Both the position numbers and the translations under genes were made by a program. From Aquisphaera insulae (lineage in GTDB: Bacteria; Planctomycetota; Planctomycetia; Isosphaerales; Isosphaeraceae): 38,884 nt of DNA. The stretch covers positions 1 through 38,884 of the forward strand of contig NZ_JAALJH010000086.1 in NCBI RefSeq assembly GCF_011064615.1, read 5' to 3'. The notes under the pieces were generated by a model. The model did no database searches and was not told the origin of the DNA. It saw only the letters and a list, made by a program, of their open reading frames with translations. Shown here in pieces: positions 1 through 8,128 of this stretch; the stretch's first letter is position 1; every line of letters starts with the position of its first letter.

Positions 1-87
1 TCCACAGCCACCCATCGGCTCGTGGGGAGCTCATGGGGAATCACTCGGGAGGGCGAGGCTCCTGCCGAGCCCCGGGCAGGCTGTGGA
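1..87. repeat. Planctomycete-type intergenic repeat with terminal inverted repeats
   Basis: The first nine bases, TCCACAGCC, are repeated as the exact reverse complement GGCTGTGGA at 79-87. Between them, around 48-72, lies AGGGCGAGGCTCCTGCCGAG, a self-complementary block that translates as GEAPAEP, a signature I know from dispersed intergenic repeats of planctomycete genomes. The repeat may continue to the left of the window. No gene is supported here. Confidence 0.55.
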
Positions 88-193
88 TGGTCAAGTAAGC
101 CTCGATCCCGCGCAACAAATCCGGTAGGAACCTCACGCATCGTGAGCATTGACGTTCCAGCATCCCAGCCGGAGACTCGGCCCTTATCTGCGC

Positions 194-206
194 CTTGTGC
201 TACAAT
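194..206 (+). promoter_or_regulatory. Possible extended -10 promoter for the DUF4375 gene
   Basis: TGCTACAAT at 198-206 is an extended -10 element (TGn plus TACAAT). No convincing -35 box is visible 17 bases upstream. It lies about 63 bases before the start codon of the next gene. Confidence 0.3.
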
Positions 207-269
207 CCAACTTCGCTCGCCTGGTGGGGGGCCGCTGAGCTTGGGCGGTGGGAGGTGGAGGTCGAGCTC

Positions 270-1073
270 ATGAAGACGCGAAAAGAGGCCATCGTCCACC
301 TCAAGGCTCTCGGGTTCTCCGCCGGCGAATGGGACAGCTTGCAGGCGGGCTCGATCTACGTCACCACCCGGCCGGACCCGACCTCGGACGATTGCTTGGT
401 CCATCAGGGCAGGAGTGTCGTGGTTTACCCGACGGTCGAGGGCTGGGGAATCAAGGGGCCGCCCGAGGGAGCGTTCGGCCCCTCGGAGGTCGAGCCGTCC
501 GTGTACGGTTCGCTGGACGAGGCGGTGGAGGCGGCCGCGGCCTTCGTGGCTGCCGGTGGGGGACCGCTGACTCGGATCAGTCGCGACCTCATCGATCGGA
601 TCCTGGACAACCCCGATCCGGAGAGAGTTGTCTCTGGTATCGGCATGTGCATCGAACCGAGGGACGAGAGCGACCCGGAGTTGGGCCTCTCCCGGCCCGA
701 GATGAACTTCTGCTCCTACCAGACCTACAACGCCGAGGTCTTCCGGAACGGCCACGCCTGGTTCTTCCTCAATCCCTCGGGCGGGGAGGTGGCCCGGATC
801 CTGACCGCGTTCGAGGAGATGGGCCTAGACGGCCCGCGCGCGATCCTCCTGGAGGCGTGTTCGGTCTTCCCCGATGCCCGCGTGCCGGCATCGCGCGAGG
901 ATCGCATCGAAGCGATCAAGGCCCTGCCCTACAAGGAGACGATGGCTTTGTGGAGCCGTCTCGATCGCGAGTATTCCGGGGATTGGGATCTGGAGCGTTC
1001 CGTCAAGGAGCAGGTCGCAAGATACCTGCGAGAACATCGCGCCGAGGTCCTCAAGCCGGAGACCAACTCCTGA
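270..1073 (+). CDS. DMP19/DUF4375 family protein
   Basis: A predicted 267-residue cytosolic protein. The C-terminal half (about residues 145-265), with EMNFCSYQTYNAEVFRNGH, a Gly-Gly helix start and the run AILLEACSVFPDARVPASRE, has the pattern of the DMP19-like DUF4375 domain, found in small proteins and in immunity-type contexts but with no settled biochemical role. The N-terminal 100 residues are not recognised. The ATG at 270 is chosen over an upstream in-frame start at 195 because GGAGGTGG (251-258) is well placed as a ribosome binding site. It stands alone, followed by a hairpin repeat. Family assignment is by eye; function is unknown. Confidence 0.75.
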   Translation: MKTRKEAIVHLKALGFSAGEWDSLQAGSIYVTTRPDPTSDDCLVHQGRSVVVYPTVEGWGIKGPPEGAFGPSEVEPSVYGSLDEAVEAAAAFVAAGGGPLTRISRDLIDRILDNPDPERVVSGIGMCIEPRDESDPELGLSRPEMNFCSYQTYNAEVFRNGHAWFFLNPSGGEVARILTAFEEMGLDGPRAILLEACSVFPDARVPASREDRIEAIKALPYKETMALWSRLDREYSGDWDLERSVKEQVARYLREHRAEVLKPETNS

Positions 1074-1079
1074 GTGACT

Positions 1080-1144
1080 GTCCCAAAAGGCCGGGGGACG
1101 GCGGGAAACCGGGACTGGCTCCGAGTCTTCGAGGTGCCTGTCCC
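1080..1144. repeat. REP-like double hairpin, possible terminator
   Basis: Two adjacent stem-loops follow the DUF4375 gene. The first pairs GTCCC (1080-1084) with GGGAC (1095-1099). The second pairs GGGACTGGCTCC (1111-1122) with GGTGCCTGTCCC (1133-1144), 10 of 12 positions complementary, with a 10-base loop. GGTGCCTGTCCC is a very widespread bacterial intergenic repeat core. It may double as a terminator; there is no U-tract. Confidence 0.5.
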
Positions 1145-1192
1145 CCTTCCCCGGCCTGATCGATCCAGGGTTGTCGCAATGAGGTGATTGGA

Positions 1193-1891
1193 ATGCCGTC
1201 CGGCGGATCGTCAGGACGCACCGATTTCAAGGGCCTGCCCCGAAGCATCTTGGGGGAGGTCAATGAAAAGATCCCATTGGACGAGTACCGGCTGTATTTC
1301 ATAATGCTCTTGTACCTGTCGCAGGGGGCGTCCGACCTGATTGTCGATCTGGAATCGAACGAGTTGTTCAAGATTCAGGACGGCAAGATCGCTCCCGTGA
1401 CCCACGGATTCAATGATACCCTCGGCGAGGAGGAGGGCTCATCCGCAATCCGGGTCGATTACGTCAAGGCCCTGGGACGATACTGCGATCTCTCAGATCC
1501 CGGATCAAAGCTCGGCAGATTCTTCATGCGCGTCGGTTCGGAATTGCTCGAGGTCGAGGCTACGAGATTGGCCGATGGTCGCGCCAGGCAGGTCGCTCTG
1601 AGGTATGTCAATGGGCCGCAATGGCGCGAGGCGGCCTGGACCTGGTTCCGAGCCATTCGGGAGGTGGACAATGGCGAGCTCCGAATGAAGTTTGGTCGCA
1701 CCAAGGGAGACGAATTGGGATGGCACGTTGAAATAATCAAATTCAAATCCTATTTGGCAAGAATGTGGTTCGATTTGTCACACGTCAAGGGACTGCTTCT
1801 CTGGTTGGGCATCACAGCCCTCGTCGTTGTCGTGTCTCTGGTCTTCGCTCTTGCGATGTTGGGGGACAGGCTCCTCAGAGACACGTCTTGA
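1193..1891 (+). CDS. Hypothetical protein with C-terminal membrane anchor
   Basis: A 232-residue protein I do not recognise. The first ~200 residues are mixed and soluble, with an acidic, Asp-rich N-terminal third. The last 30 residues form one strong transmembrane segment (LLLWLGITALVVVVSLVFAL) followed by a short basic tail, so it is probably tail-anchored with its bulk in the cytoplasm. ATG 1193 is preferred over GTG 1184 because GAGGTG (1181-1186) is correctly spaced for it. The stretch RFFMRVGSELLEV faintly recalls the N-terminal domain of GspE/PilB-like ATPases, but no ATPase domain follows, so I do not rely on it. No operon partner is visible. Confidence 0.65.
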   Translation: MPSGGSSGRTDFKGLPRSILGEVNEKIPLDEYRLYFIMLLYLSQGASDLIVDLESNELFKIQDGKIAPVTHGFNDTLGEEEGSSAIRVDYVKALGRYCDLSDPGSKLGRFFMRVGSELLEVEATRLADGRARQVALRYVNGPQWREAAWTWFRAIREVDNGELRMKFGRTKGDELGWHVEIIKFKSYLARMWFDLSHVKGLLLWLGITALVVVVSLVFALAMLGDRLLRDTS

Positions 1892-2161
1892 GGCGACGGC
1901 CAGGTTTCGCGGCACCGCCAGGACCGTGAGAGCATCCGTCGTGGTCGAGGCGGCCTGTTCATCCGGTCCCCACGCACGTCATTCCGTGCCAGGTGCCAAC
2001 CTCGCAGGCGTGGCTCCGTCGCGATTCGGCGCGGTGCTCGTGGCACTCTGTTTGCGACTTGCGTAAGGTAGGACGACGAAGAGGGAACGGGCCGGATCGT
2101 CGACCCGGCGCGGGCCGGCACCTCGCGACCGCGAGCAGGGACCTGAACGCGAGGCGGCCGG

Positions 2162-4738
2162 ATGGCATCCGACGGGCAACAGCGCGAGATCGCACGACCG
2201 GCCTTCACCGGGTTCGTCCGGGTGCGGGGGGCGCGCGAGCACAACCTCAAGGACGTGAGCCTGGAGATCCCTCGCGAGGCCCTGGTGGTCTTCACCGGGG
2301 TCTCCGGATCGGGCAAATCCTCGCTGGCGTTCGGGACGCTCTACGGCGAGGCGCAGCGGCGCTACCTCGAATCGGTCTCGCCGTATGCGCGGCGGCTCTT
2401 CCACCAGCTCGGCAACCCGGACGTGGACGAGATCGACGGCCTGCCCCCGGCGGTGGCCCTCCAGCAGCAGCGCGGGACCCCCTCCACGCGGTCCTCGGTC
2501 GGGTCGGTGACGACGCTCTCCAACCTGCTGCGGATGCTCTACTCGCGGGCGGGCGACTACCCGCCGGGCCGGGCGATCATCTACGCCGAGGGGTTCTCGC
2601 CCAACACGCCGGAGGGGGCCTGCCCGGAGTGCCACGGCCTGGGTCGGGTCTACACCGCGACCGAGCGATCGATGGTCCCGGACGACTCTCTCACGATCCG
2701 CGAGCGCGCCGTCGCCGCCTGGCCGACCGCCTGGCACGGCCAGAACCTCCGCGAGATCCTCATGACGCTCGGCTACGACGTGGACCGCCCCTGGCGTGAG
2801 CTGCCGAGGAAGGACCGCGACTGGATCCTCTTCACCGACGAGCAGCCCACGGTCCCGGTCTACTCGGGCTTCACCGCCGACGAGGTGAGGAAGGCCCTGA
2901 AGCGGAAGGACCCGCCCAGCTACATGGGGACCTTCACGAGCGCCCGCCGCCACGTCCTGCACACGTTCGCCACCACCCAGAGCCCCCTCATGAAGAAGCG
3001 GGCCCTGCAATACATGCTGAGCGCCGACTGCCCGACCTGCGGCGGCAAGCGGCTCCGCCGCGAGGCCCTGAGCGTGACGTTCGCGGGCCTGGACATCACC
3101 GAGATGTCCCGCCAGCCGCTGAGCCGACTGGCCGGGATCCTCCGCCCCCACGCCGACGGCAAGGCCCCCGGCATGGAAAAACTCGCGAGGGAGCACCCCG
3201 AGACGCTCCTGGTCGTCCGGCGGATCGCCCAGGACCTCATGGGGCGCCTCGCCGTCCTGATCGACCTCGGGCTCGGCTATCTCACGCTCGAGCGATCGAC
3301 GCCGACCCTCTCGCCGGGCGAGCTCCAGCGCCTGCGGCTGGCGACGCAGGTGCGCTCCAACCTCTTCGGCGTCGTCTACGTCCTGGACGAACCCTCCGCC
3401 GGGCTTCATCCCGCCGACACCGAGGCCCTGCTGCGGGCGCTCGACGGCCTGAAGGCCGCGGGCAACTCGCTGTTCGTCGTCGAGCACGAGATCGAGGTCA
3501 TCCGCCGGGCCGACTGGATCGTCGACGTCGGCCCGGCCGCGGGCGAGCACGGCGGCGAGATCCTCTACAGCGGCCCCCCCGAGGGCCTCCGCGGCATCGA
3601 GGCCTCCCAGACCCGCCGCCACCTCTTCCAGGACGCCCCGCCGCCGCGCCGGCAGCCCCGCACGCCGAAGGCCTGGCTGAAGCTGGCCGGCGTGACGCGG
3701 AACAACCTCCACGATCTGGACGCCGCGTTCCCCCTGGGCGTCTTCACGAGCGTGACCGGCGTCTCCGGGTCGGGCAAGTCCAGCCTCGTCAGCCAGGCCC
3801 TGGTCGAGCTCGTCGCCGAGCACCTGGGCCATGAACCGCCCGTCGAGGAGGACGAGACGCACGACCTGGAACGCCCCTCGACCTCGGCCGAGACCGGCGG
3901 CCGGATCGTCTCCGGCATGGAGGGCATCCGCCGCCTCGTCCGCGTCGACCAGCGGCCGATCGGCCGGACCCCGCGTTCGAACCTCGCCACGTACACGGGC
4001 CTCTTCGACCCAATCCGCAAGCTCTTCGCCGCGACCAAGGCCGCGAAGGCCCGCCATTACGACGCCGGCCGGTTCTCGTTCAACGTCGCCAAGGGGCGCT
4101 GCGGCAACTGCGAGGGCGAGGGCTTCGTGATGGTCGAGCTCCTCTTCCTGCCCAGCGTGTACGCCCCGTGCCCCGTCTGCCACGGTGCCCGCTACAACGA
4201 GGACACCCTGAAGATCCGGTACCGCGGCAAGACCATCGCCGACGTGCTGGGCCTGACCGTGGACGCCGCCTGCGACTTCTTCGCCGCCGAGCCCGCGGTA
4301 TTACGCCCCTTGACCGTCCTCCGCGAGGTGGGCCTGGGTTACATCCGCCTGGGCCAGCCCGCCACCGAGCTCTCCGGCGGCGAGGCCCAGCGCATCAAGC
4401 TCGCCACCGAGCTCCAGCGCCCCCAGCGCGGGGATACCCTCTACATCCTCGACGAGCCGACCACCGGCCTCCATCCCGCCGACGTCGACAAGCTCCTCGC
4501 CCAGCTCGACAACCTGGTCCAGTCCGGCAACACCGTCCTCGTCGTCGAGCACGACCTCAAGGTCATCGCCTCCAGCGACTGGATCGTCGACGTCGGCCCC
4601 GGCGCCGGCGACGAGGGGGGCAAGATCGTCGCCGCCGGCCCGCCGGCCGAGGTGGCGCGAAGTCCCGAAAGCCGCACGGCGCCCTATCTGGCCCGGCATC
4701 TCGACGGCCCCGAGCGGAGGCAAAACGGCCACGCCTGA
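2162..4738 (+). CDS. UvrA2-like excinuclease ABC subunit A, lacking the UvrB-binding domain
   Basis: An 858-residue tandem ABC ATPase of the UvrA family. Visible motifs: Walker A GVSGSGKSS near residues 45 and 533; CPEC (154-157) and CPTC (290-293) cysteine pairs; a C-terminal zinc site CGNC (647-650)/CPVC (670-673); signatures LSPGE (383-387) and LSGGE (737-741); Walker B VLDEPSAGLHP and ILDEPTTGLHP. It is about 80 residues shorter than canonical UvrA. After LRMLYSRAGDYPPG (about residue 136) it runs straight to the FSPNTPEGACPEC block, so the ~110-residue UvrB-interaction domain and the first zinc half are missing. This is the layout of class II UvrA2 proteins, linked to DNA-damage or DNA-drug tolerance independent of UvrB. 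The gene is monocistronic and ends at the hairpin at 4768. Start ATG 2162 has a GAGG-type site upstream. Confidence 0.92.
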   Translation: MASDGQQREIARPAFTGFVRVRGAREHNLKDVSLEIPREALVVFTGVSGSGKSSLAFGTLYGEAQRRYLESVSPYARRLFHQLGNPDVDEIDGLPPAVALQQQRGTPSTRSSVGSVTTLSNLLRMLYSRAGDYPPGRAIIYAEGFSPNTPEGACPECHGLGRVYTATERSMVPDDSLTIRERAVAAWPTAWHGQNLREILMTLGYDVDRPWRELPRKDRDWILFTDEQPTVPVYSGFTADEVRKALKRKDPPSYMGTFTSARRHVLHTFATTQSPLMKKRALQYMLSADCPTCGGKRLRREALSVTFAGLDITEMSRQPLSRLAGILRPHADGKAPGMEKLAREHPETLLVVRRIAQDLMGRLAVLIDLGLGYLTLERSTPTLSPGELQRLRLATQVRSNLFGVVYVLDEPSAGLHPADTEALLRALDGLKAAGNSLFVVEHEIEVIRRADWIVDVGPAAGEHGGEILYSGPPEGLRGIEASQTRRHLFQDAPPPRRQPRTPKAWLKLAGVTRNNLHDLDAAFPLGVFTSVTGVSGSGKSSLVSQALVELVAEHLGHEPPVEEDETHDLERPSTSAETGGRIVSGMEGIRRLVRVDQRPIGRTPRSNLATYTGLFDPIRKLFAATKAAKARHYDAGRFSFNVAKGRCGNCEGEGFVMVELLFLPSVYAPCPVCHGARYNEDTLKIRYRGKTIADVLGLTVDAACDFFAAEPAVLRPLTVLREVGLGYIRLGQPATELSGGEAQRIKLATELQRPQRGDTLYILDEPTTGLHPADVDKLLAQLDNLVQSGNTVLVVEHDLKVIASSDWIVDVGPGAGDEGGKIVAAGPPAEVARSPESRTAPYLARHLDGPERRQNGHA

Positions 4739-4767
4739 CCACCTTGCACCCGGGAATCGATCGCCGT

Positions 4768-4793
4768 CGCGGGTTCGGTCCGTCGAACCCGCG
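4768..4793. terminator. Bidirectional hairpin terminator between convergent genes
   Basis: CGCGGGTTCG (4768-4777) pairs perfectly with CGAACCCGCG (4784-4793) around a 6-base loop. It sits midway between the 3' ends of the UvrA2-like gene and the convergent AhpD-like gene, so it can serve both. There is no poly-U run. Confidence 0.65.
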
Positions 4794-4830
4794 AGCTTCG
4801 GTCACGATCGGGTCGCGACGGGATGACGCG

Positions 4831-6210
4831 TCAGTTTTCGAGGCGGAGGCCGGCGGCCTCGGTGATGCGGTCGAACGCGGCGGCCTGGGTGGCGAGGTAG
4901 ACGACTTCGGCCGTCTCGGAGTCGGAGTAGTGCTTGCGGACCGCCTCGACGTCGGAGTCCGTGATCAGCGCCGGGCTGACCGTGATCTTGCGGACGAGGG
5001 CGAGGGCCGCCTGCTCGGCCGGCGTGCTGGAGAAGTCGGGCCGGTCCAGGGCGAAGACCTGGTCGTCGGTCAAGCCCAGGTCGTTGAGCCGCTGCTTGGC
5101 ATGGCCCAGGGCGTACCAGGCGCGGTCGTGGCGGGCGCCGACCCAGGCGATCTTCGCCTTCAATGCCGGGCTGAGCTTGCCCTTGGTCTCGGCGCGGGCG
5201 AACGCGTCGGCGAGACGCTTGCCCCCCTTGGGGAAGTTGCCGAGCAGTCGGGCCCACTCCGGGGCGGGCGCCGAGGCCGACCAGTCGGAGGGGAGCACCG
5301 CGCGGGCGTGGGCCTCGTCGGCCAGCGGGAGGCGGGGGGTTCGCTTGCGGGCGGCGTCGAGGGCCTTCTCGACCTGCTCGCGCGACTCGAGCTCGCCGCG
5401 CGAGACCGGCTTCGCGCAGGCCATGCCGGCCGCGTTCGGATCGAGGGGCGCCACCAGGCTGCGCATCGCCTTGTACTTGTCGGAGGTCGGGGTGAGGAAG
5501 GTCCGGTGCTTCTCCTGGGGGATCGCCAGGGGGCCGGTCCAGCGGTTCGTCGCGTTGTTGCCCGCCACGCTCAGGAGGATCTCGAGGATCTGCAGGTCCT
5601 TGTAGTGCTCGCGGAGCCGGTCGATGTCGGCGTCGGTCAGCGCGTGCGGCTCGAAGGTGATCTTGCGGGTGAAGGCGAACGCGGCCCGCTGGGCCGGGGT
5701 GAACTCGGACCAGTCGCCGTCCAGCGCGGCGATCGTGTCCTCCTTCACGCCGTCGCCGGTGAGCTTGACCTCCTGGTGCCCCTGGCAGTAGGTGCAGTTG
5801 TTGGCCCGGGAGACGATCCAGAAGAGCATCGTCTTGAAGGTGTTATCCACGGTCATCGCGGGGTCGGGCTCGCGCGAGCCGCCGGCGGCCGAGCCGAGGA
5901 GGGAGGGATCGATGTGGAGCTGGCGGAGGCGTCCGTTGTTGACGATGCCGCCCCCCATGCCGGGGATGTTCCCCCGGGGGCCGGCCGCCGCGGCGCGGGC
6001 CTTGGCCTCGGCGATCTCCGCGTCGGTGGGCGGGGGGAGCGGGAGCCGGGGTCGCGACTCCTTGGATCGTTCGAGCTGCGCCTTCAGGTCGTCGCGGGTC
6101 GCCGCGACCTTCGACGGCTCGTCCGCCGCCCGATCGTCGCCCGCGGGGCAGGGGGCGTGCACGATCGTGAGCATCGAGGCCGCGAGGGCCGTTCGCAGGA
6201 TTCCTCTCAT
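4831..6210 (-). CDS. Secreted double carboxymuconolactone decarboxylase/AhpD-like protein
   Basis: A 459-residue exported protein with a signal peptide (residues 1-25, ending near APCPAGDD) and two copies of a CMD/AhpD-like fold. The first copy carries the redox motif CTYCQGH (C139, C142, H145), typical of AhpD-like peroxidase-related proteins. In the second copy the aligned stretch is AWYALGH (364-370): both cysteines are Ala while Tyr, Gly and His are kept. Each copy is followed by the same pattern, TPAQRAAFAFTRKIT and TPAEQAALALVRKIT. ATG 6210 is preferred over in-frame starts at 6228 and 6267 because AGAGGA lies about 10 bases upstream. It is the last gene of a minus-strand cluster after a lipoprotein and a DUF1559 protein. 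A thiol-redox role is inferred. Confidence 0.85.
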   Translation of the reverse strand: MRGILRTALAASMLTIVHAPCPAGDDRAADEPSKVAATRDDLKAQLERSKESRPRLPLPPPTDAEIAEAKARAAAAGPRGNIPGMGGGIVNNGRLRQLHIDPSLLGSAAGGSREPDPAMTVDNTFKTMLFWIVSRANNCTYCQGHQEVKLTGDGVKEDTIAALDGDWSEFTPAQRAAFAFTRKITFEPHALTDADIDRLREHYKDLQILEILLSVAGNNATNRWTGPLAIPQEKHRTFLTPTSDKYKAMRSLVAPLDPNAAGMACAKPVSRGELESREQVEKALDAARKRTPRLPLADEAHARAVLPSDWSASAPAPEWARLLGNFPKGGKRLADAFARAETKGKLSPALKAKIAWVGARHDRAWYALGHAKQRLNDLGLTDDQVFALDRPDFSSTPAEQAALALVRKITVSPALITDSDVEAVRKHYSDSETAEVVYLATQAAAFDRITEAAGLRLEN

Positions 6211-6263
6211 GGCGTGGATTCCTCTCATGAATGGGTTCGGGATGTTCGTCGCGCCGAGGCCGG

Positions 6264-6662
6264 TCAATCGTCCTGCCGCATGACCAGGAGCTGAGGATGC
6301 GTGGTCACGGCGTAGGTGGCTTCCTTCTTCACGACCTTCCCCCTGGCGTCCTTCAGCTCGAGGACGACCTTGTAGTTGAGGTCCGAACCGACGAGCTTGC
6401 CCTCGCCGTTTGCGTCATAGCCCTGGAGCGTCAGGCCGGATTTCCAGTCGCTGTCGGCGACGTGGATGGAAGGGCTCCGTTGCGCCAGGGCCTCGGGCTT
6501 CTCGCCCGCCTTCCAGGCGTCGAGAACGGTCACGATTGCGTTGCGGCCGTCCGTGGGATCGGAAGGCTTCGCGCCGATCCCGCAGCCGGCGGTCCCCAGC
6601 AGGATCAGGAGGGCGGCCGGCCATCGGGGCCGGCGGAGCCAGAGAGTCGGTGTCGGGTTCAA
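6264..6662 (-). CDS. Small planctomycete lipoprotein
   Basis: A 132-residue predicted lipoprotein: a basic N-terminus, a hydrophobic core and a lipobox LGTAGC near residue 27, so the mature chain probably starts at that cysteine. The rest is a small mixed domain, with NAIVTVLDAWKAGE after the lipobox and a strand-rich second half ending in QLLVMRQDD. It resembles the conserved hypothetical lipoproteins that follow DUF1559 pilin-like genes in planctomycetes, which is its position here: 61 bases after the DUF1559 gene and 53 bases before the AhpD-like gene, all on the minus strand and probably co-transcribed. Its role is unknown. Confidence 0.8.
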   Translation of the reverse strand: MNPTPTLWLRRPRWPAALLILLGTAGCGIGAKPSDPTDGRNAIVTVLDAWKAGEKPEALAQRSPSIHVADSDWKSGLTLQGYDANGEGKLVGSDLNYKVVLELKDARGKVVKKEATYAVTTHPQLLVMRQDD

Positions 6663-6723
6663 GGCGGGGTCTCCGAACAGGAGGCGGATCGCGTGGGACA
6701 GGGATCGGTATCAATCTCAGGTC

Positions 6724-7701
6724 TCAGTAGCTGTCGCTGCTGATGACTTCTCCGCCGCTACGAGTGCCCAGGGCCCGCCAGGTCGGGATGGAAATCGACG
6801 TCTTGACGAACCGGACCGACCCGTCGGCCAGGGTCACGTTCACCCCGCCGGGGTGCCGGCTGTTGGCGGTGGTGCTGATCCGCGAGGGCGGGAACATGCA
6901 CGACCGCGAATTCGGCGGGCTGCCGTGGTAGTACCGCGTACCCGTGTGCTGGTCGGTCAACCAGGGCGCGCCGCCGTTCGAGTTGCCCTGCATGGTCAGG
7001 TCCAGGATGTTGATCGCCCGGCACTGCTGGTAAGCCTCGTCGGCGCTGGCGGGGTAGGTCCCCGGCTTGTAGGTGTCGGAGAGCTCGGTGGAGACGCCGT
7101 TGCTGAAGTCCCCCTTCACGTGCTCGCTGAAGGCGGCCGTGTTGCTCGTGCCATCGGTCACGGCGGCGATCTTCACGGCATAGTCCGTGAACAGCAGGCC
7201 GTTCGGCGGCGGCATGGCGACGTTGACCTGCGACGTGTCCTGCGTCCCGTACGAGTTGACGATGCTCGTGCCGCAGTTGGCCCGATAATTGATGCCGGCC
7301 CAGCCGGCGGGGAGCATGTCCACGGCGTCGCTCGGGCAGACGAAGACGTTGACGCTCGTCACCAGGGCCGTCGAATTCTGGACCGTCTGGGAGGTCAGGC
7401 TGAAGTTGATCGCATTCGTGAGCGCCGACTGCTCGATGTAGGGGAGCAGCCGCGCCTGGTGCGAGATGTCGTTGGTCATCTTCGTCGTCACGTTGAGGAG
7501 CTTGCCGATCGGGAACGAACCCTGGGTGTCGTGATAGCCGTGCAGGGCGAGGCCGAGCTGCTTGAGATTGTTCACGCACTGGGCACGGCGGGCCGCCTCG
7601 CGGGCCGACTGCACCGCGGGGAGCAGGAGGGCGATCAGGACGGCGATGATCGCGATGACGACGAGCAGCTCGATGAGCGTGAAGCCGGAACGTCTGGGCA
7701 T
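6724..7701 (-). CDS. DUF1559 type IV pilin-like protein (prepilin N-methylation motif)
   Basis: A 325-residue protein. After a short basic leader it has the prepilin cleavage/methylation signature GFTLIELLVVIAIIAVL, processed after Gly by prepilin peptidase, then the family block SAREAARRAQCVNNLKQLGL, the DUF1559 body and the C-terminal H-X9-DG motif HPGGVNVTLADGSVRF. Such proteins are hugely expanded in planctomycetes and are thought to be pseudopilins or envelope components; the exact role is not established. ATG 7701 is chosen over an in-frame start at 7734 because AAGGAG lies 9 bases upstream and the leader then has the usual length. It heads the three-gene minus-strand cluster. A second DUF1559 gene lies at 14100. 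Confidence 0.95.
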   Translation of the reverse strand: MPRRSGFTLIELLVVIAIIAVLIALLLPAVQSAREAARRAQCVNNLKQLGLALHGYHDTQGSFPIGKLLNVTTKMTNDISHQARLLPYIEQSALTNAINFSLTSQTVQNSTALVTSVNVFVCPSDAVDMLPAGWAGINYRANCGTSIVNSYGTQDTSQVNVAMPPPNGLLFTDYAVKIAAVTDGTSNTAAFSEHVKGDFSNGVSTELSDTYKPGTYPASADEAYQQCRAINILDLTMQGNSNGGAPWLTDQHTGTRYYHGSPPNSRSCMFPPSRISTTANSRHPGGVNVTLADGSVRFVKTSISIPTWRALGTRSGGEVISSDSY

Positions 7702-8128
7702 GAAAACAGCTCCTTGCGTGAGAGAGAGGAACAATTTCGAGTCGAATCAGGAGTTCGCGGACGACGATCACCGGGCCATTCGGCCCCGCGATCCGTCAGG
7801 AATGTCCGCGCGGCGTGTGGTAGCCGGTTGTGACGAACCTTGATCGCGGAGGCGGGCCTCCACGACATGGGTGAGTCCGCGGACGGCGGATCCTTCGGAC
7901 GGTCCCCCGGCCGGCGTCCCGGCCCGTGGACGGCCGCTGTGACCATCGACGTGCCTCGAGCGCGGTCCACGCCACGGGCGCCACGGCACTCGCCGCGCTC
8001 CGCCAAACCGGCGGCGGCAGGGGCGACAGGCTTCGCGACGCCATCGCCCGGTGGATTGACGCCGCGCGAGGACGAGCCGCATCAGCAGGCCGAGGGTCGG
8101 GGAGCCCGGAGGCGCAAGGGCGTGGGCG
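7702..8128. other. Gene-free stretch between two minus-strand genes
   Basis: This 427-base stretch separates the DUF1559 gene from the next upstream minus-strand gene. Apart from the ribosome binding site of the DUF1559 gene (rc of 7710-7715) I see no convincing promoter, RNA or repeat. ORFs crossing it have no recognisable domain and low-complexity Arg/Pro/Gly composition. Confidence 0.4.

Noticed and set aside
1193..1891. Idea that the membrane-anchored hypothetical is a GspE/PilB-type ATPase fragment
   Set aside because: Only a faint local resemblance; no Walker motif and no sign of truncation.
1979..4183. 734-codon minus-strand open frame over the UvrA2-like gene
   Set aside because: Low-complexity mirror of the UvrA reading frame; every UvrA motif is intact on the plus strand.
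4168..6294. 708-codon plus-strand open frame over the AhpD-like gene
   Set aside because: Shadow frame rich in Gly/Arg/Val; the minus strand encodes a protein with signal peptide, redox motif and ribosome binding site.
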